Assembly (NCBI GenBank): GCA_046328475.1
Contig: JAXLWN010000032.1
Span: 1 to 64,000 of the forward strand
Source: CADCWN01 sp046328475
Lineage (GTDB): Bacteria; Chloroflexota; Chloroflexia; Thermomicrobiales; CADCWN01
Length of the DNA: 64,000 nt
Reading direction: 5' to 3'
The position numbers were made by a program, and so were the translations under genes. Below are positions 1-9,019 of this stretch, piece after piece (within the stretch, counting starts at the first letter, position 1; every line of letters begins with the position of its first letter). The notes under the pieces were generated by a model that was not told the DNA's origin, searched no databases, and saw nothing but the letters and a program-made list of their open reading frames with translations.

Positions 1-270
1 ACCGGGGCGAATGCCCCGACCGGGCTCGCCGTGCTGCTGCTCGTCTTGTCGCTCGCGGTGCTCGGCGGCCTGCTGCTGCTCTGCATCGCCACCCTGCTCC
101 GGCAGCGCCGCGCCCTGGCGATCGTCCCGGCCACGGAATCGCTCCCGCCCGGCGGCCCGGGAACACCGGCGCTACCACCGGTGCCCAGCCCCTTCGCCCC
201 CGCCCCGCCGCCACCATTCGGCGGACCACTCCCAGGGCGAACCGAACCCCTCCGCGCGGGGAGCGAATGA
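1..270 (+). CDS. C-terminal end of a membrane-anchored protein (5' truncated)
   Basis: The frame is open from base 1, so the gene begins upstream of the window. About 89 residues are visible: a short linker, one strongly hydrophobic helix (roughly residues 10-32, rich in L, V, G), a basic stop-transfer patch RQRR, then a proline-rich tail. This is a C-terminal membrane anchor with the tail in the cytoplasm. The catalytic or binding part is missing, so no function is assigned. It lies 109 bases before a transglutaminase-type membrane protein on the same strand and may share its transcript. Confidence 0.55.
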   Translation, partial: TGANAPTGLAVLLLVLSLAVLGGLLLLCIATLLRQRRALAIVPATESLPPGGPGTPALPPVPSPFAPAPPPPFGGPLPGRTEPLRAGSE

Positions 271-274
271 CGAC

Positions 275-370
275 GAAGTAACGAGTGATGAGTAACGAGT
301 AATGAGGAGAGAAGAACCCCACTCAGCACTCAGCACTGACGACTGACGACTGACGACTGACGACTGACCA
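275..370. repeat. Intergenic short tandem arrays, two unit types
   Basis: Two runs fill the gap before the transglutaminase gene. The first (275-305) is built from GAGTAAC-like heptamers. The second (321-369) starts with copies of ACTCAGC and passes into about four copies of ACTGACG. The second ends only a few bases before the ribosome binding site of the next gene. Confidence 0.8.
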
Positions 371-379
371 AGGTGAGCG

Positions 380-3034
380 ATGCTACAACGACTCAAACTT
401 CAGGAAGGCTGGATGACGTTCCTGCTGCTGGCGGGGACCATCCTGATCGTCTCCGGCGCGATCCAGCAGGCCGACTGGGCCGACGATCTGGCGGTGCTGA
501 CGCCGGTCACGATCGGCGCGCTGCTCCTCGGCCTGGGGCTCGCGAAGTGGCGGCGGCTGCCGTGGTTCCTGGCCCACCCGCTCGCCGCGCTCATCGGGGG
601 CTGGTTCATCGTGAACCGGCTGGAGCCGGTGCTACCGCTGGCGGCCGACCAGCATAACTGGACCACCGCCTTCAACTTCCTGATCGAGCGCGCCCGCGTC
701 TGGTATTCCTCGACCGGGACCGACCAGTATGCGGACGACTTCTACCTCTTCCTCTTCGGCGTCGCGGCGCTGATGTTCCTCGTCGCCTACGCCAGCACCT
801 GGATGGTCTTCCGCTCGCGCTGGATCTGGCCCGCGCTGCTCCTCCCGGCGGTCGTGCTGCTGGTCAACCTCGGCTACGCCCCGTCCAGTGTCTCCACGGC
901 GCTCGTCTTCTTCGTCGCCGGCGCGGTCCTGCTGATCGCCCGCTTCCACATGGCCGAGCGCGAGGAGGAGTGGCAACGCGGCGGCGTCGCCTACCCCGAA
1001 AGCCTCGGCTGGCGAGCGATCTCGATCGGCGTGGTGGTGGTGCTGCTCACCGTCAGCTTCGGCTGGGGCGCACCGTTCGCTGTCAGCGGCAAGCTGCTCG
1101 ACACCGCCTGGGGGCGCGTGAACGGCCCCTGGCTGAAGATGGAAGGCTTCTTCAACGACCGCTTCGGGTCGCTGCGCGGCCCCGGCGCGCGGGGGGCCGG
1201 GAACTTCGCCGCCTTCGGCGACCGGTTCCGCCTCGGCGGCCCGCTGAAGCTGAGCCAGAACCCGGTGCTGGTCCTCCAGGCCGACCGCCCCTACTACCTG
1301 AAGGCGCGCACCTACGACACCTTCGACGGCCACCAGTGGAACAGCAACGTCGATTCCACCTTCGTCAGCAACAACGACGGGCGCAACTACGTCCCGCAGA
1401 TCGAGCTGGCCAAGGACCAGGATCTGACGGTGCCGCCGCTGACGGCGGCCGAGCGCCGCGACCTGACCATCCGCATGCTCCGGCCGGGGGCCGGGCCGCT
1501 GATGATCGCCGATCAGTTCGTGAACGCGAACCAGGATAGCCTCGTCGTCCTCTCCTGGAAGCAGTATCGCAACGAGTCGATCGCCCTCGACGGCCTCGAC
1601 ATCGAATCGCTGCCGCCCGACCTGCGCCAGATCGCCACGCTGCTGACCACCGCCACCGGCCCGCTGCGGAACACCGACGACCAGGGCAACCTGCTCCCGG
1701 TGCGCGTCACCCCCACCGCCACGCCGACCACCGGGCCGCGCACGCCGACCGCCACGGTCGGCACGACCACCCCGGTGCCGACCGCGACCCCCTACTACCC
1801 GACGCCCGCGACCTGGGAGAAGCCGATCGAGGACGAGCGCGCGGCGCTGCGGAACCGGCTGATCAGCGTCCGCCCGGTCGTGCGCAACGGCGTCGCGGTG
1901 CGGATGATCGTGGATGGCCAGTTGCCGAACTACGGCGATGTCGAGGCGGTGCTGCCCAAGGGCTCGGTCGATCGCGGCTCCACCTATCACCTGACCGCGC
2001 TCTCCTCGACCGCGCTCGCGCCGGAGCTGCGCGACGCGGGCGGCAACTACCCCGACTGGGTCGTCAAGCGCTACCTGCAACTCCCCGGCTCCACGACTGA
2101 TCGCACGCGGCAACTGGCGAAGGAACTGGAGAACGGCCTGGTCCCCTACGACGCGGCCATGTCGATCCAGAACTGGCTGCGCGAGAACATCAAGTACAAC
2201 GAAGCCATCCCCTACCCGCCCGACGACCGCGACGTGGTGGACTACCTGCTCTTCGATTCGCGGCAGGGCTATTGCGAGTATTACTCGACCGCGATGGTGG
2301 TCATGCTCCGCTCGCTCGGCATCCCGGCGCGCGAGGTGGTCGGCTACTTCAGCGGCGAGTACGACAACGACCAGATCGGCTACCTCTACCGCGAATCGAA
2401 CGCCCACGCCTGGGTCGAGGTCTACTTCCCGAACTACGGCTGGATCGCCTTCGAGCCAACCAGCCCGCGCCCGGCCTTCGAGCGCGAGCCCGCGCCGCCG
2501 CCCAGCGGCGATCCGAACGCCGGGGCGACCGTCGGCGGCGGGGCCACCGGCACCGGCGGCCCGGACGATCTCCTGCCGGAAGACCCGCCGCTCTTCCCCG
2601 GTGGCGCGGGCGGGTCCGGGACACTGGCGCAGCAGCCGAATCGCGTCGTGGAAGTGGCGCGCATCGCCTTCCCGATCGCCGCGCTGCTGATCGCGATCCT
2701 CGCCTTCCTCTGGCTCTCCGGCTTCCGGGGCCTCTCGCCCAGCGGCCAGTTCTACGCGCGCATGACCCGCTCGGGCCGCCTGGCCGGGGTGCGCCCGCCG
2801 CCCGGCACCACGCCCTACGAATGGGCGCGGGCGGTCGGCGATCGGGTGCCCAAAGCGCGCCGCTCGCTCGACCAGATCACCGATCTCTACGTGCGCGAGC
2901 AATACGCGCGCGAGGAGCCCTCGATCCAGGACTTGCGCCTCGTGCGCCGCGCCTGGCTCTCCTTCCGGGGCGCCCTCCTCCGCTCCTTCTTCTCCTTCCG
3001 CCGCCACCAGCCCGCCGAGGAGGGCGGCGACTGA
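380..3034 (+). CDS. TgpA-like transglutaminase-domain membrane protein
   Basis: 884 residues. The N-terminal part (about 1-240) holds several hydrophobic helices, as in the DUF3488/TgpA family. A large extracytoplasmic region follows, with a threonine/proline-rich linker near 445-475. A transglutaminase-like core is seen around 595-695: the nucleophile is Cys632 in SRQGYCEYYS and the histidine is His676 in NAHAWVEVYFP. The third catalytic position reads FEPTSP, with Glu where many members have Asp. One more helix (about 755-775) precedes a cytoplasmic DUF4129-like tail. Members of this family are inner-membrane proteins, often encoded beside a MoxR ATPase and a DUF58 protein, which would lie upstream. 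The ATG at 380 follows an AAGGTGAG ribosome binding site. Confidence 0.88.
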   Translation: MLQRLKLQEGWMTFLLLAGTILIVSGAIQQADWADDLAVLTPVTIGALLLGLGLAKWRRLPWFLAHPLAALIGGWFIVNRLEPVLPLAADQHNWTTAFNFLIERARVWYSSTGTDQYADDFYLFLFGVAALMFLVAYASTWMVFRSRWIWPALLLPAVVLLVNLGYAPSSVSTALVFFVAGAVLLIARFHMAEREEEWQRGGVAYPESLGWRAISIGVVVVLLTVSFGWGAPFAVSGKLLDTAWGRVNGPWLKMEGFFNDRFGSLRGPGARGAGNFAAFGDRFRLGGPLKLSQNPVLVLQADRPYYLKARTYDTFDGHQWNSNVDSTFVSNNDGRNYVPQIELAKDQDLTVPPLTAAERRDLTIRMLRPGAGPLMIADQFVNANQDSLVVLSWKQYRNESIALDGLDIESLPPDLRQIATLLTTATGPLRNTDDQGNLLPVRVTPTATPTTGPRTPTATVGTTTPVPTATPYYPTPATWEKPIEDERAALRNRLISVRPVVRNGVAVRMIVDGQLPNYGDVEAVLPKGSVDRGSTYHLTALSSTALAPELRDAGGNYPDWVVKRYLQLPGSTTDRTRQLAKELENGLVPYDAAMSIQNWLRENIKYNEAIPYPPDDRDVVDYLLFDSRQGYCEYYSTAMVVMLRSLGIPAREVVGYFSGEYDNDQIGYLYRESNAHAWVEVYFPNYGWIAFEPTSPRPAFEREPAPPPSGDPNAGATVGGGATGTGGPDDLLPEDPPLFPGGAGGSGTLAQQPNRVVEVARIAFPIAALLIAILAFLWLSGFRGLSPSGQFYARMTRSGRLAGVRPPPGTTPYEWARAVGDRVPKARRSLDQITDLYVREQYAREEPSIQDLRLVRRAWLSFRGALLRSFFSFRRHQPAEEGGD

Positions 3035-3037
3035 ACA

Positions 3038-3066
3038 GAAGTCGGAAGTCGGAAGTGCGAAGTCGG
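3038..3066. repeat. GAAGTCG-type tandem array after the transglutaminase stop
   Basis: About four imperfect copies of the heptamer GAAGTCG begin four bases after the stop codon. The unit differs from the arrays before this gene. Confidence 0.7.
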
Positions 3067-3085
3067 AAATAGCGAGATACGGTAG

Positions 3086-3122
3086 GATGAGCCCCGCGCC
3101 CGAGATGGGCGCGGGGCTCATC
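3086..3122 (+). terminator. Perfect 16-bp hairpin, probable terminator
   Basis: Arms at 3086-3101 and 3107-3122 are perfectly complementary (GATGAGCCCCGCGCCC) around the loop GAGAT. No T-run follows, so intrinsic termination is not certain, but the position after the transglutaminase gene fits a terminator. Confidence 0.6.
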
Positions 3123-3188
3123 GTTACGCGGAATGCAGAATGCGGAGTGCGCGGTAGGAACGCAGTACGAAGTGACGGGCGGATCCCT

Positions 3189-3220
3189 CTATCCGACTAT
3201 CCGACTATCCGACTATCCGA
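3189..3220. repeat. Octamer array (CTATCCGA)x4
   Basis: Four exact copies of CTATCCGA in the leader of the kinase gene. The same octamer recurs as its reverse complement at 8293-8320. Confidence 0.85.
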
Positions 3221-3260
3221 CCCAGTTCGCACTCCGCACTCGACTCAAAGGAGGGACATC

Positions 3261-4178
3261 GTGAGCGGTCGAGTGATCGTCGTTGGGTCGATCAATACGG
3301 ATCTGGTGGTGCGCGCGAAGACGCTGCCGCGCCCCGGCGAGACGATCATCGGGGAAGGCTTCGCCATCGCCGGGGGCGGCAAGGGGGCCAACGCGGCGGT
3401 CGCGGCGGCGCGCATGGGCGCGCGGGTGACGATGATCGCCCGCGTCGGCGACGACGACTTCGGGCGGGCGCGACTGGCCGATCTCGCCGCCGACGGGATC
3501 GACGTGGCCGGGGTGCGCCAGCTCGCCAACACCGCCAGCGGCGTGGCGCTGATCACCGTGGACGCGCACGGCGAGAACACGATCGTCGTGGCCTCCGGCG
3601 CGAACATGCTGCTCAGCCTGGATGCCCTCGACAGCCTCGCGTTCGGCCCCGACGACGTGCTGATGACCCAGATCGAAGTGCCGTTCGCCACCACCGAGGC
3701 CGCGCTGCGCCTCGCGCGCGACGCAGGCGCGACCACCGTGCTGAACACCGCCCCCTACAACCCCGACTGCGCCGCGATGCTGCCACTCGTTGACGTGCTC
3801 ATCGCCAACGAGATCGAAGCCGCCGACCTGATCGGCTGGTCAGCCGTCACCGCAGAGAACGCCGCCGAAGCGATCGGCACCATCCTCGGACGCGGCCCGC
3901 GCGCCGTCGCCCTCACCCTCGGCGCGCACGGCGCGGTCGTCGGTCGCGCCGGAGAGAGCCACCACCTCCCCGCCCCCCAGGTCACCGTCATCGACACCAC
4001 CGCCGCCGGCGACGCCTTCTGCGGCGCGCTCGCCTCCGGCCTCGCCGCAGGCGACGACCTCTTCGCCGCCGCCGCCCGCGCCGTCATCGCCGGCAGCCTC
4101 GCCGTCACCAAGCCCGGCGCACAGCCCTCGCTGCCTCGCCGGGAGGAGGTAGATGCATTCGTAGAGCGTGGCGCGTGA
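3261..4178 (+). CDS. Ribokinase-like PfkB-family sugar kinase
   Basis: 305 residues from a GTG start chosen because AAAGGAGGG lies 5 bases upstream; the open frame extends further, but that part covers the octamer array. The protein starts VIVVGSINTDLVV and carries GGGKGANAAVAAARMGA (residues about 38-54), the first PfkB signature. The second signature DTTAAGDAFCGAL has catalytic Asp251. Length and motifs fit ribokinase (RbsK), which phosphorylates D-ribose with ATP, but close relatives act on deoxyribose, tagatose or 2-keto-3-deoxy sugar acids. There is no ribose transporter beside it, so the substrate is open. Confidence 0.85.
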   Translation: MSGRVIVVGSINTDLVVRAKTLPRPGETIIGEGFAIAGGGKGANAAVAAARMGARVTMIARVGDDDFGRARLADLAADGIDVAGVRQLANTASGVALITVDAHGENTIVVASGANMLLSLDALDSLAFGPDDVLMTQIEVPFATTEAALRLARDAGATTVLNTAPYNPDCAAMLPLVDVLIANEIEAADLIGWSAVTAENAAEAIGTILGRGPRAVALTLGAHGAVVGRAGESHHLPAPQVTVIDTTAAGDAFCGALASGLAAGDDLFAAAARAVIAGSLAVTKPGAQPSLPRREEVDAFVERGA

Positions 4179-4194
4179 GGTGATCTGCGCATAC

Positions 4195-4614
4195 TCAGCA
4201 TGATCCGTGCTTCTCAACCGCGACCCGCGCGACAATCACCGGCGAAGGGTAACGCAAGCTGGGCCGCGAACTGACATAGATACCGTAGCAAGGCGGTAGG
4301 TGCTCACCTTTGTAAAACTGTCGCACCTGCTCCACGCTGTCGGTCGTCTCGAACACGCTCACTTGTTCGTGGTATATCTCGTAGTCGAGCAGACTCGTTC
4401 GATCGTAGCCGTCGATCGTCCTGGGATACGCAGGCACACCCGTTCCCACGCGCAGCAACTCCAACGGCGGCCAGAAGAACCAGAGCGCCGCGAGGAAAAG
4501 GATCGCCGCGAGGGGCACAATCCCGAAGAGGAGAACCGCTGGGCCTTTCCAGCGTCCTGCTCCGCGTATCCGTCTCACCACGTACCTCTTTGTCGCAGAT
4601 CGGTGTGCCAACAT
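4195..4614 (-). CDS. Hypothetical membrane protein
   Basis: 139 residues from the ATG at 4614; a longer frame exists upstream but has no better start. A basic N-terminus (KRYVVRRIRG) is followed by one long hydrophobic segment ending at WFFWPP (about residues 24-48), then an exported domain with a C-terminal Val/Ala-rich strand. No family is recognised. It converges on the kinase gene with a 16-base gap. It is the last gene of a minus-strand run of small unknown proteins. Confidence 0.5.
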   Translation of the reverse strand: MLAHRSATKRYVVRRIRGAGRWKGPAVLLFGIVPLAAILFLAALWFFWPPLELLRVGTGVPAYPRTIDGYDRTSLLDYEIYHEQVSVFETTDSVEQVRQFYKGEHLPPCYGIYVSSRPSLRYPSPVIVARVAVEKHGSC

Positions 4615-4721
4615 GGATCGCCCGCCAACATACACCGTGGCGGAGCCGTCGCTCTGCCCCAAGCTGCGGCGACTCCCGCATCCTGCCGTCAGCATCTTTG
4701 GTGACGCTCAGCGACGAACAG

Positions 4722-4991
4722 TCAGCCCCGATCCCGTGAAGAAAGTTCCTCGCGACGCTGGCGAGAGAGTCGCCACAGGAGTGACGGCAGGGCATACCCG
4801 AGTCCGACCAAGATTACCAGCACCATGGCTACCAAAGTGACGCGCCCTACAACATCGGCGAGCGGCCGGAAACCGAACAGGCGCAAAGCCTCCTCCGCAA
4901 TGATCAGGTAGAACGGGAGAGAGGCACCCTTGACAAGCCAGCGTTGCCAGGGCTTGGGAGGCTGTGGCAACGCTGTTCGTTCCTGGTCCAT
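4722..4991 (-). CDS. Small hypothetical membrane protein
   Basis: 89 residues, starting at an ATG with GGAGGATAG directly before it. Two hydrophobic stretches are visible (about residues 21-42 and 48-70), followed by a basic tail RLSRQRREELSSRDRG that should face the cytoplasm. Not recognised as a known family. It sits between two other unrecognised minus-strand reading frames and is probably co-transcribed with them. Confidence 0.5.
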   Translation of the reverse strand: MDQERTALPQPPKPWQRWLVKGASLPFYLIIAEEALRLFGFRPLADVVGRVTLVAMVLVILVGLGYALPSLLWRLSRQRREELSSRDRG

Positions 4992-5032
4992 CTATCCTCC
5001 AGACTACGTGCCCAGCGTATCGCAGTGCAGAC

Positions 5033-5639
5033 CTACGGAGCCAATGCCGTGCGTCGGTAAAGTTCAATGCCCTGGCTATCGTAGACGACCAGGGCATCAT
5101 AGCCAATAGTCCAACCACCATTCCAATCGCTGTCGATGATGAGTACGGCGTCCCGCCCCTGGAGGGGCACGCGAACCTCGCGACGACCGGTGAAGCGGAT
5201 CCCGACGCTGGCCCCGCGCTGGCGGAGCTGCGGATCGTTGATGCCCACGCACATGATCGCCGCGTCAGATGCGAGGGGCGCAACCGAGACCGCCGCTCGC
5301 GATGGCGCTTCGGTCAACCGCCCGAGCGTCGTCTGCTGCCCAACGACTGTCACCTGCCCATAGCGCTGCTGCACCAGATAACACCCGACCTCATCGGCGG
5401 CGCGGTAGAGGATCATCGTGCGGCGATCGGGCCACCCAGCACGTCCTGCGTTTCGATAGGCCGGGAAAGCTCGGGTCCGTTGCCCGCTTCGCCGCGACGA
5501 ATTGCTGAACCTGGGCGGCAGACAGTGCGAGGCCATTGGTGCGGTACGTGCGCGCAACTTGCAACGCGAGCGTCATAGCCAGGAAGCCACCCGCAATGGC
5601 GACAACGATCCACGTCGCATACCGAGGGTAAGCGCCGAT
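5033..5639 (-). pseudogene. Unknown single-helix protein, interrupted by a frameshift
   Basis: The N-terminal part reads in one frame (helix WIVVAIAGGFLAMTLALQVA, then about 35 residues) and the C-terminal part, ending YDSQGIELYRRTALAP, reads in another. The switch is near 5440, where the first frame runs into RTCWVARS and the second picks up at PDRRTMILYRAADEVGCYLV. No start codon with a ribosome binding site is obvious at the 5' end. A one-base indel explains the pattern, from decay or from sequence error. No family is recognised; the shape (N-terminal helix, soluble beta-rich domain) suggests an exported or anchored protein. Confidence 0.45.
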
Positions 5640-5707
5640 TGAGCACTACTCTACTCACAAAACAACTCCACCATTTCCATCTCGGCCAACAACGATGCGG
5701 CGAGTGC

Positions 5708-6519
5708 TCAACGCTGAGGAGTCGGCGTTGCTGCAAGCGGTGCCTGTGTCAACGGTACGGGGCTGAATAGCCCTGATGGTGGCGGCTGCGCCAATACCAA
5801 CCGCACCTCCGCCAGCGCTTCATCAAGCGGTCGGCGCGTCGGCCCGTTCGCTTCGACCCAATCCCGACCCTGCGCATCTCGCGTGATGAGCCCCGCCCCC
5901 TCCTGGTGACCCAAAGAGAAATAGATCAAGGGCTGAGTACGACCTTTGCCCAGGAAGAAGAGTCGCCGCTCACCTGGCTGCACTCGAACCTGGAAGGATG
6001 CTTGCTCGCAGCCCGGCGAGAGGATGCCTCCCGTATAGATTAGCACCAGGGTTTCTATAGGTTCACCGCGCACACGCTGCTCCACTGCGATCAACGAGTA
6101 GGTGCGGATCTGCGGCTGACCTTCCGCGCCAACCTCGGCGCGGACCATCTGCTCTACCACCTGGCCGACCACAATCTGATCGGAGACCCAGGCGCGATCG
6201 AGCTGACGGATAGGAGGAGGCTATACTCGCGGCTGGCCATCCTTGTGCAATATGGTGGTTTCAGTGAGGGCGTCGGACCAATCGTCGGGAGGCGCCAGGC
6301 GACAGCGTCGCGGGCGTAGCGCCGCTGAGGCTCGACGTAGCTGGTGTATTCGACACATCTGGCGTCCCTCTCGCTGGCACAGCAGGGGCTGGCAATCTCG
6401 TCGCGGTCATCGCTCCCCGCACACCCAACAGCCCCAAGGCACAGCAGCACCAGGATAGCGACTATCGCCGCACCCCGGCACACCTTCTCGTCGGCGCGTA
6501 GACAATCCGATATCCGCAT
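5708..6519 (-). pseudogene. Putative lipoprotein, interrupted by frameshift(s)
   Basis: From the ATG at 6519 the frame begins MRISDCLRADEKV, then a hydrophobic signal (AAIVAILVLLCLGAVGC) ending in a lipobox-like Cys followed by AGSDDRD. The reading frame is lost near 6170-6260, where a second frame takes over (RQLDRAWVSDQIVVGQVVEQ) and runs to the stop at 5708. At least one indel separates the two parts. The C-terminal domain has no motif I recognise. It seems to head the small minus-strand cluster of unknown proteins. Confidence 0.45.
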
Positions 6520-7022
6520 GCGGGCAAATGATGATCTGGCGTCATCCGCGACAATGCATTTCACAGCTACATAGAAAAATGCCGCAACTTCAAGAAAGTT
6601 CCCCCCAACCTTCATCCAACGTGGCATGTTTTCCCCCTCGCGACGGGTTCGGATAGACAGCGGCATTTCACCGCAAGGCTGCACGGCCCCCGCGCCGCAC
6701 AGCCCAGGCCGCGCCCCACCCCATCGCAGGCCCCATCATGACCACCCACGCCCCCGCCACCCGTCAAGTCCCCCATGTACGGGGGATTTAGGGGGCAACC
6801 CACCACCAACCGCCCCTTTCACACCCACCAACGCCAAAATCCCGCACCGCCGCGCGGGGTTGCCACGCCCCACCCGCGCCCGGAGAAGGAGAAGGAGAAG
6901 GTTAAAGCAGAAAATCAAACCTACTTTTCGCCGCGTAAGTCTCGCCATCCGCTTACGTAAGCGAATTACACCCCACGCCACCACGCCCTCCTCACGCCCC
7001 CACGCTGTCACGCCCCGCGCGG
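6520..7022. other. Long intergenic stretch without a supportable gene
   Basis: No reading frame with a plausible product was found. The stretch contains GC-rich low-complexity sequence, a CCCCC...GGGGG-type inverted run near 6770-6795, a short AAGGAG tandem near 6883-6901, and one dispersed element at 6916-6970 listed separately. Confidence 0.5.
6916..6970 (+). repeat. Dispersed intergenic element, copy 1
   Basis: It has a core AAACCTACTTTTCG, then CGCGTAAG and an ending GCTTACGTAAGCG that is itself an inverted repeat. A related copy lies on the opposite strand at about 41196-41258, where the same core is followed by CCCCGTAAA and two GCTTACACGTAA units. The shared order of blocks, not only composition, argues for common origin. 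Confidence 0.55.
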
Positions 7023-8126
7023 GTGCGGCGCAACCAGCAGTGCCTCGTCGCGCGTGGCGAGCAGAAGCCACCTTGCCCGGCATACTTGGCGACCCGTTCG
7101 ACCAGCCGATCAGGTAGCCGTCGCCGGGGGCGAGATCGCGGCACCGTCGAGCAGGCGGCGACCCACAGGTCGGTCATCGTGGCGATGGCCTGCCCGGCCG
7201 CGAAGCGGTCGCCGGGGGCGAGCGCGGGGCGAGGATCCCCGCGACCCGGACGCGCGCCGTGTCGTCCCGCTTCGTCGGGAAGCCGGGGACCACCACCGGG
7301 CAGGCGGTGATCGGCTCGGACTTGCCGGGCAGCATCTCGGCCCATCGCAGCGCGTTGATCACCCCCGCGACGCCCGCCTCGACCGCCGCCGGATCGACCG
7401 CGCCGGTCATCCCCAGTTCGACCGTCAGCGCCGGGATGCCGAGGACGTTGACCGATGAGCCACTGACCGAGCGGTGCAGCACCTGGGTCCGCATACTTCT
7501 CCGCCGCCGCCTCGCGCACAATCGAGACGCCAAAAGCCTCGGCGAGGCCGGTTAGCCGGTCGCCCAGCTTCTCCGCGCGCAGGCGATCCGCCTCGCCGCG
7601 ATAGAGCACGCGGTCCACGATGGTGAAGGGGATGGTGCGGATCGCGGCGTTGTGAAGTCGATGCCGAGGTCGCCGCGCTGCGCGATCAGCCGAAGACCCG
7701 CTCGATGATCTGCTCGTAGGGGCTGGGTGGCGCGTCCCCCGGCTCGCGCTGTGGCCGTCGCGTCGGCCAGAGGCGATTCGGATCAGTGTGGCTATAGTAG
7801 GGCACCCGCTCCATCGTCCGCAGCCCGGCCGGATTGAGCGACGGCACGGCGACGATCGTGCCGCGCAGCTGCGCCGCCAGCTCGGCGGTAATCACGCGAT
7901 GGATCACCGCCAGCCCGGTCAGCTCCGCGCCGTGGATGTTGGCCGTCAGCCAGAGCACCGGCCCCGCCGCGTCGCGCCCCTGCGCGATGATGACCGGCAA
8001 GCACTCCCGCCCGCCGGTCGGCAGATCGAGCACCGGCAGCTCGCCATAGACAATCTCGCCCGGCCGCGCCGTGGCGGTACCAATCGTGAGGGCCACGCTC
8101 TTCTCCTCGCTCGGCGGATGTTTCAC
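7023..8126 (-). pseudogene. Succinylglutamate desuccinylase/aspartoacylase-like deacylase, several frameshifts
   Basis: The N-terminal 146 residues are intact from the ATG at 8126: GQGRDAAGPVLWLTANIHGAE carries the zinc-binding H-x-x-E of the AstE/AspA (M14-like) family, followed by SLNPAGLRTMERVPYYS and TDPNRLWP. The frame then breaks near 7690 and at least twice more: PALTVELGMTGAVDPAAVEAG, DLWVAACS and LLLATRDEALLVAPHP, all expected in one protein, fall in different frames. Intact members of the family hydrolyse N-acyl amino acids or related amides with one Zn ion. Here the gene is broken, or the sequence carries several single-base errors. GNAT and regulator genes nearby give no pathway context. 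Confidence 0.7.
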
Positions 8127-8177
8127 CGGCCCGTACTATACCCTATGCGCAGGACCGGACGAAGGAGGTGCGCGACA

Positions 8178-8280
8178 CGACCTCGGCGTCGTCGCCTTCC
8201 AGGACGCCCTCTGGGTCGTCGCGGGCGACCCGAAGCCGGGCCTCACGGTGAGCAATGCGGTCGAGGTATGGAAGCCGTAG
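8178..8280 (+). pseudogene. Remnant of a kelch-repeat protein C-terminus
   Basis: The frame reads RHDLGVVAFQDALWVVAGD, then PKPGLTVSNAVEVWKP and a stop. This matches the last blade of kelch-type beta-propellers (ALWVVAGD resembles the usual LYVIGG strand; VSNAVEVW resembles VNTVEVYD). Only one blade is present, and the upstream bases belong to the promoter side of the divergent deacylase gene, so this is a leftover fragment. The call rests on pattern memory alone. Confidence 0.4.
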
Positions 8281-8292
8281 CGAGTCGGGCGG

Positions 8293-8320
8293 TCGGATAG
8301 TCGGATAGTCGGATAGTCGG
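8293..8320. repeat. Octamer array (TCGGATAG)x3.5
   Basis: Three exact copies plus TCGG, starting 13 bases after the kelch-remnant stop. It is the reverse complement of the array at 3189-3220, so one octamer family is used at two loci. Confidence 0.8.
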
Positions 8321-8373
8321 GGAGTTTAAGGTTCAAAGTTCGAGCGCCACCGCCCCAACGTTGAACTCCTCCT

Positions 8374-8399
8374 CGTCACTCGTTACTCGTTACTCGTCC
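8374..8399. repeat. CGTTACT heptamer array overlapping the GNAT stop codon
   Basis: Read on the minus strand the unit is AGTAACG. The TAA stop of the minus-strand GNAT gene (8390-8392) lies inside the array, so the array encodes the last residues and the stop. Confidence 0.75.
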
Positions 8400-8818
8400 C
8401 TCGTCCCCGTCCGCTCGCGGGGCCAGACCCAGGCATTGCTCATCGCGCGCCAGCCGGTGTGTCGGTAGAACTCCATCGCGGTCGGCGCGGCGTGCAGCAG
8501 GTAGATGATCTCCGGGTCGGCCGAGGTCACCCGGCGCAGCAATTCCCGCCCGATGCCGTGCCCCTGGTAGTCCGGGTGGACCGCCAGGTCGGCGATGTAG
8601 GCCAGGAAGCCGCCGTCGTTCCAGACGCGCACGATCCCGACGAGCCGCTCGCCATCCCACGCCGTCAGCACCTGATTCGCCGCGTCGTACATCCGCGCGA
8701 TCCGCTCCGGCTGATCGAGCGGCCGGTTCAGCGCCGCCGCGCGATACAGGTCGATGATCGTCGCGGTGTCCGGCTGCACATCGTTGCGGTAGGTAATTTC
8801 GTTCTGCATCCCTGCCAT
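8390..8818 (-). CDS. GNAT-family N-acetyltransferase
   Basis: 142 residues. The acetyl-CoA site is clear: IADLAVHPDYQGHGIGRELL, with the Q-x-x-G-x-G/A signature, and the fold continues to FYRHTGWRAM, a typical end of the GNAT core. Such enzymes move an acetyl group from acetyl-CoA to an amine; the acceptor cannot be read from the sequence. The last residues (TRDE) and the TAA stop are encoded by an intergenic heptamer array, an odd ending described under findings. Confidence 0.8.
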   Translation of the reverse strand: MAGMQNEITYRNDVQPDTATIIDLYRAAALNRPLDQPERIARMYDAANQVLTAWDGERLVGIVRVWNDGGFLAYIADLAVHPDYQGHGIGRELLRRVTSADPEIIYLLHAAPTAMEFYRHTGWRAMSNAWVWPRERTGTRDE

Positions 8819-9019
8819 CCTGCATCAAGGTTCTCATCCATTACCCATGAGCATAGCGGCCGAATAGCTCCACCGGAAGAGCCATTCAGCCGCGAGCGCA
8901 CAGTGCCATTTTGGTAGCGAAGACTGGGCGGAGATGGCGACGACGGGGCAGAAGGAATCGCCCGCTCACCCGCTCGCCCCTTCTCCTGTTCTCCTGCTCT
9001 CCTGCTCTCCCGTTCGTCG

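Noticed and set aside
632..3121. 829-codon antisense frame over the transglutaminase gene
   Set aside because: Low-complexity Ala/Gly/Arg translation; the plus-strand frame has clear domains.
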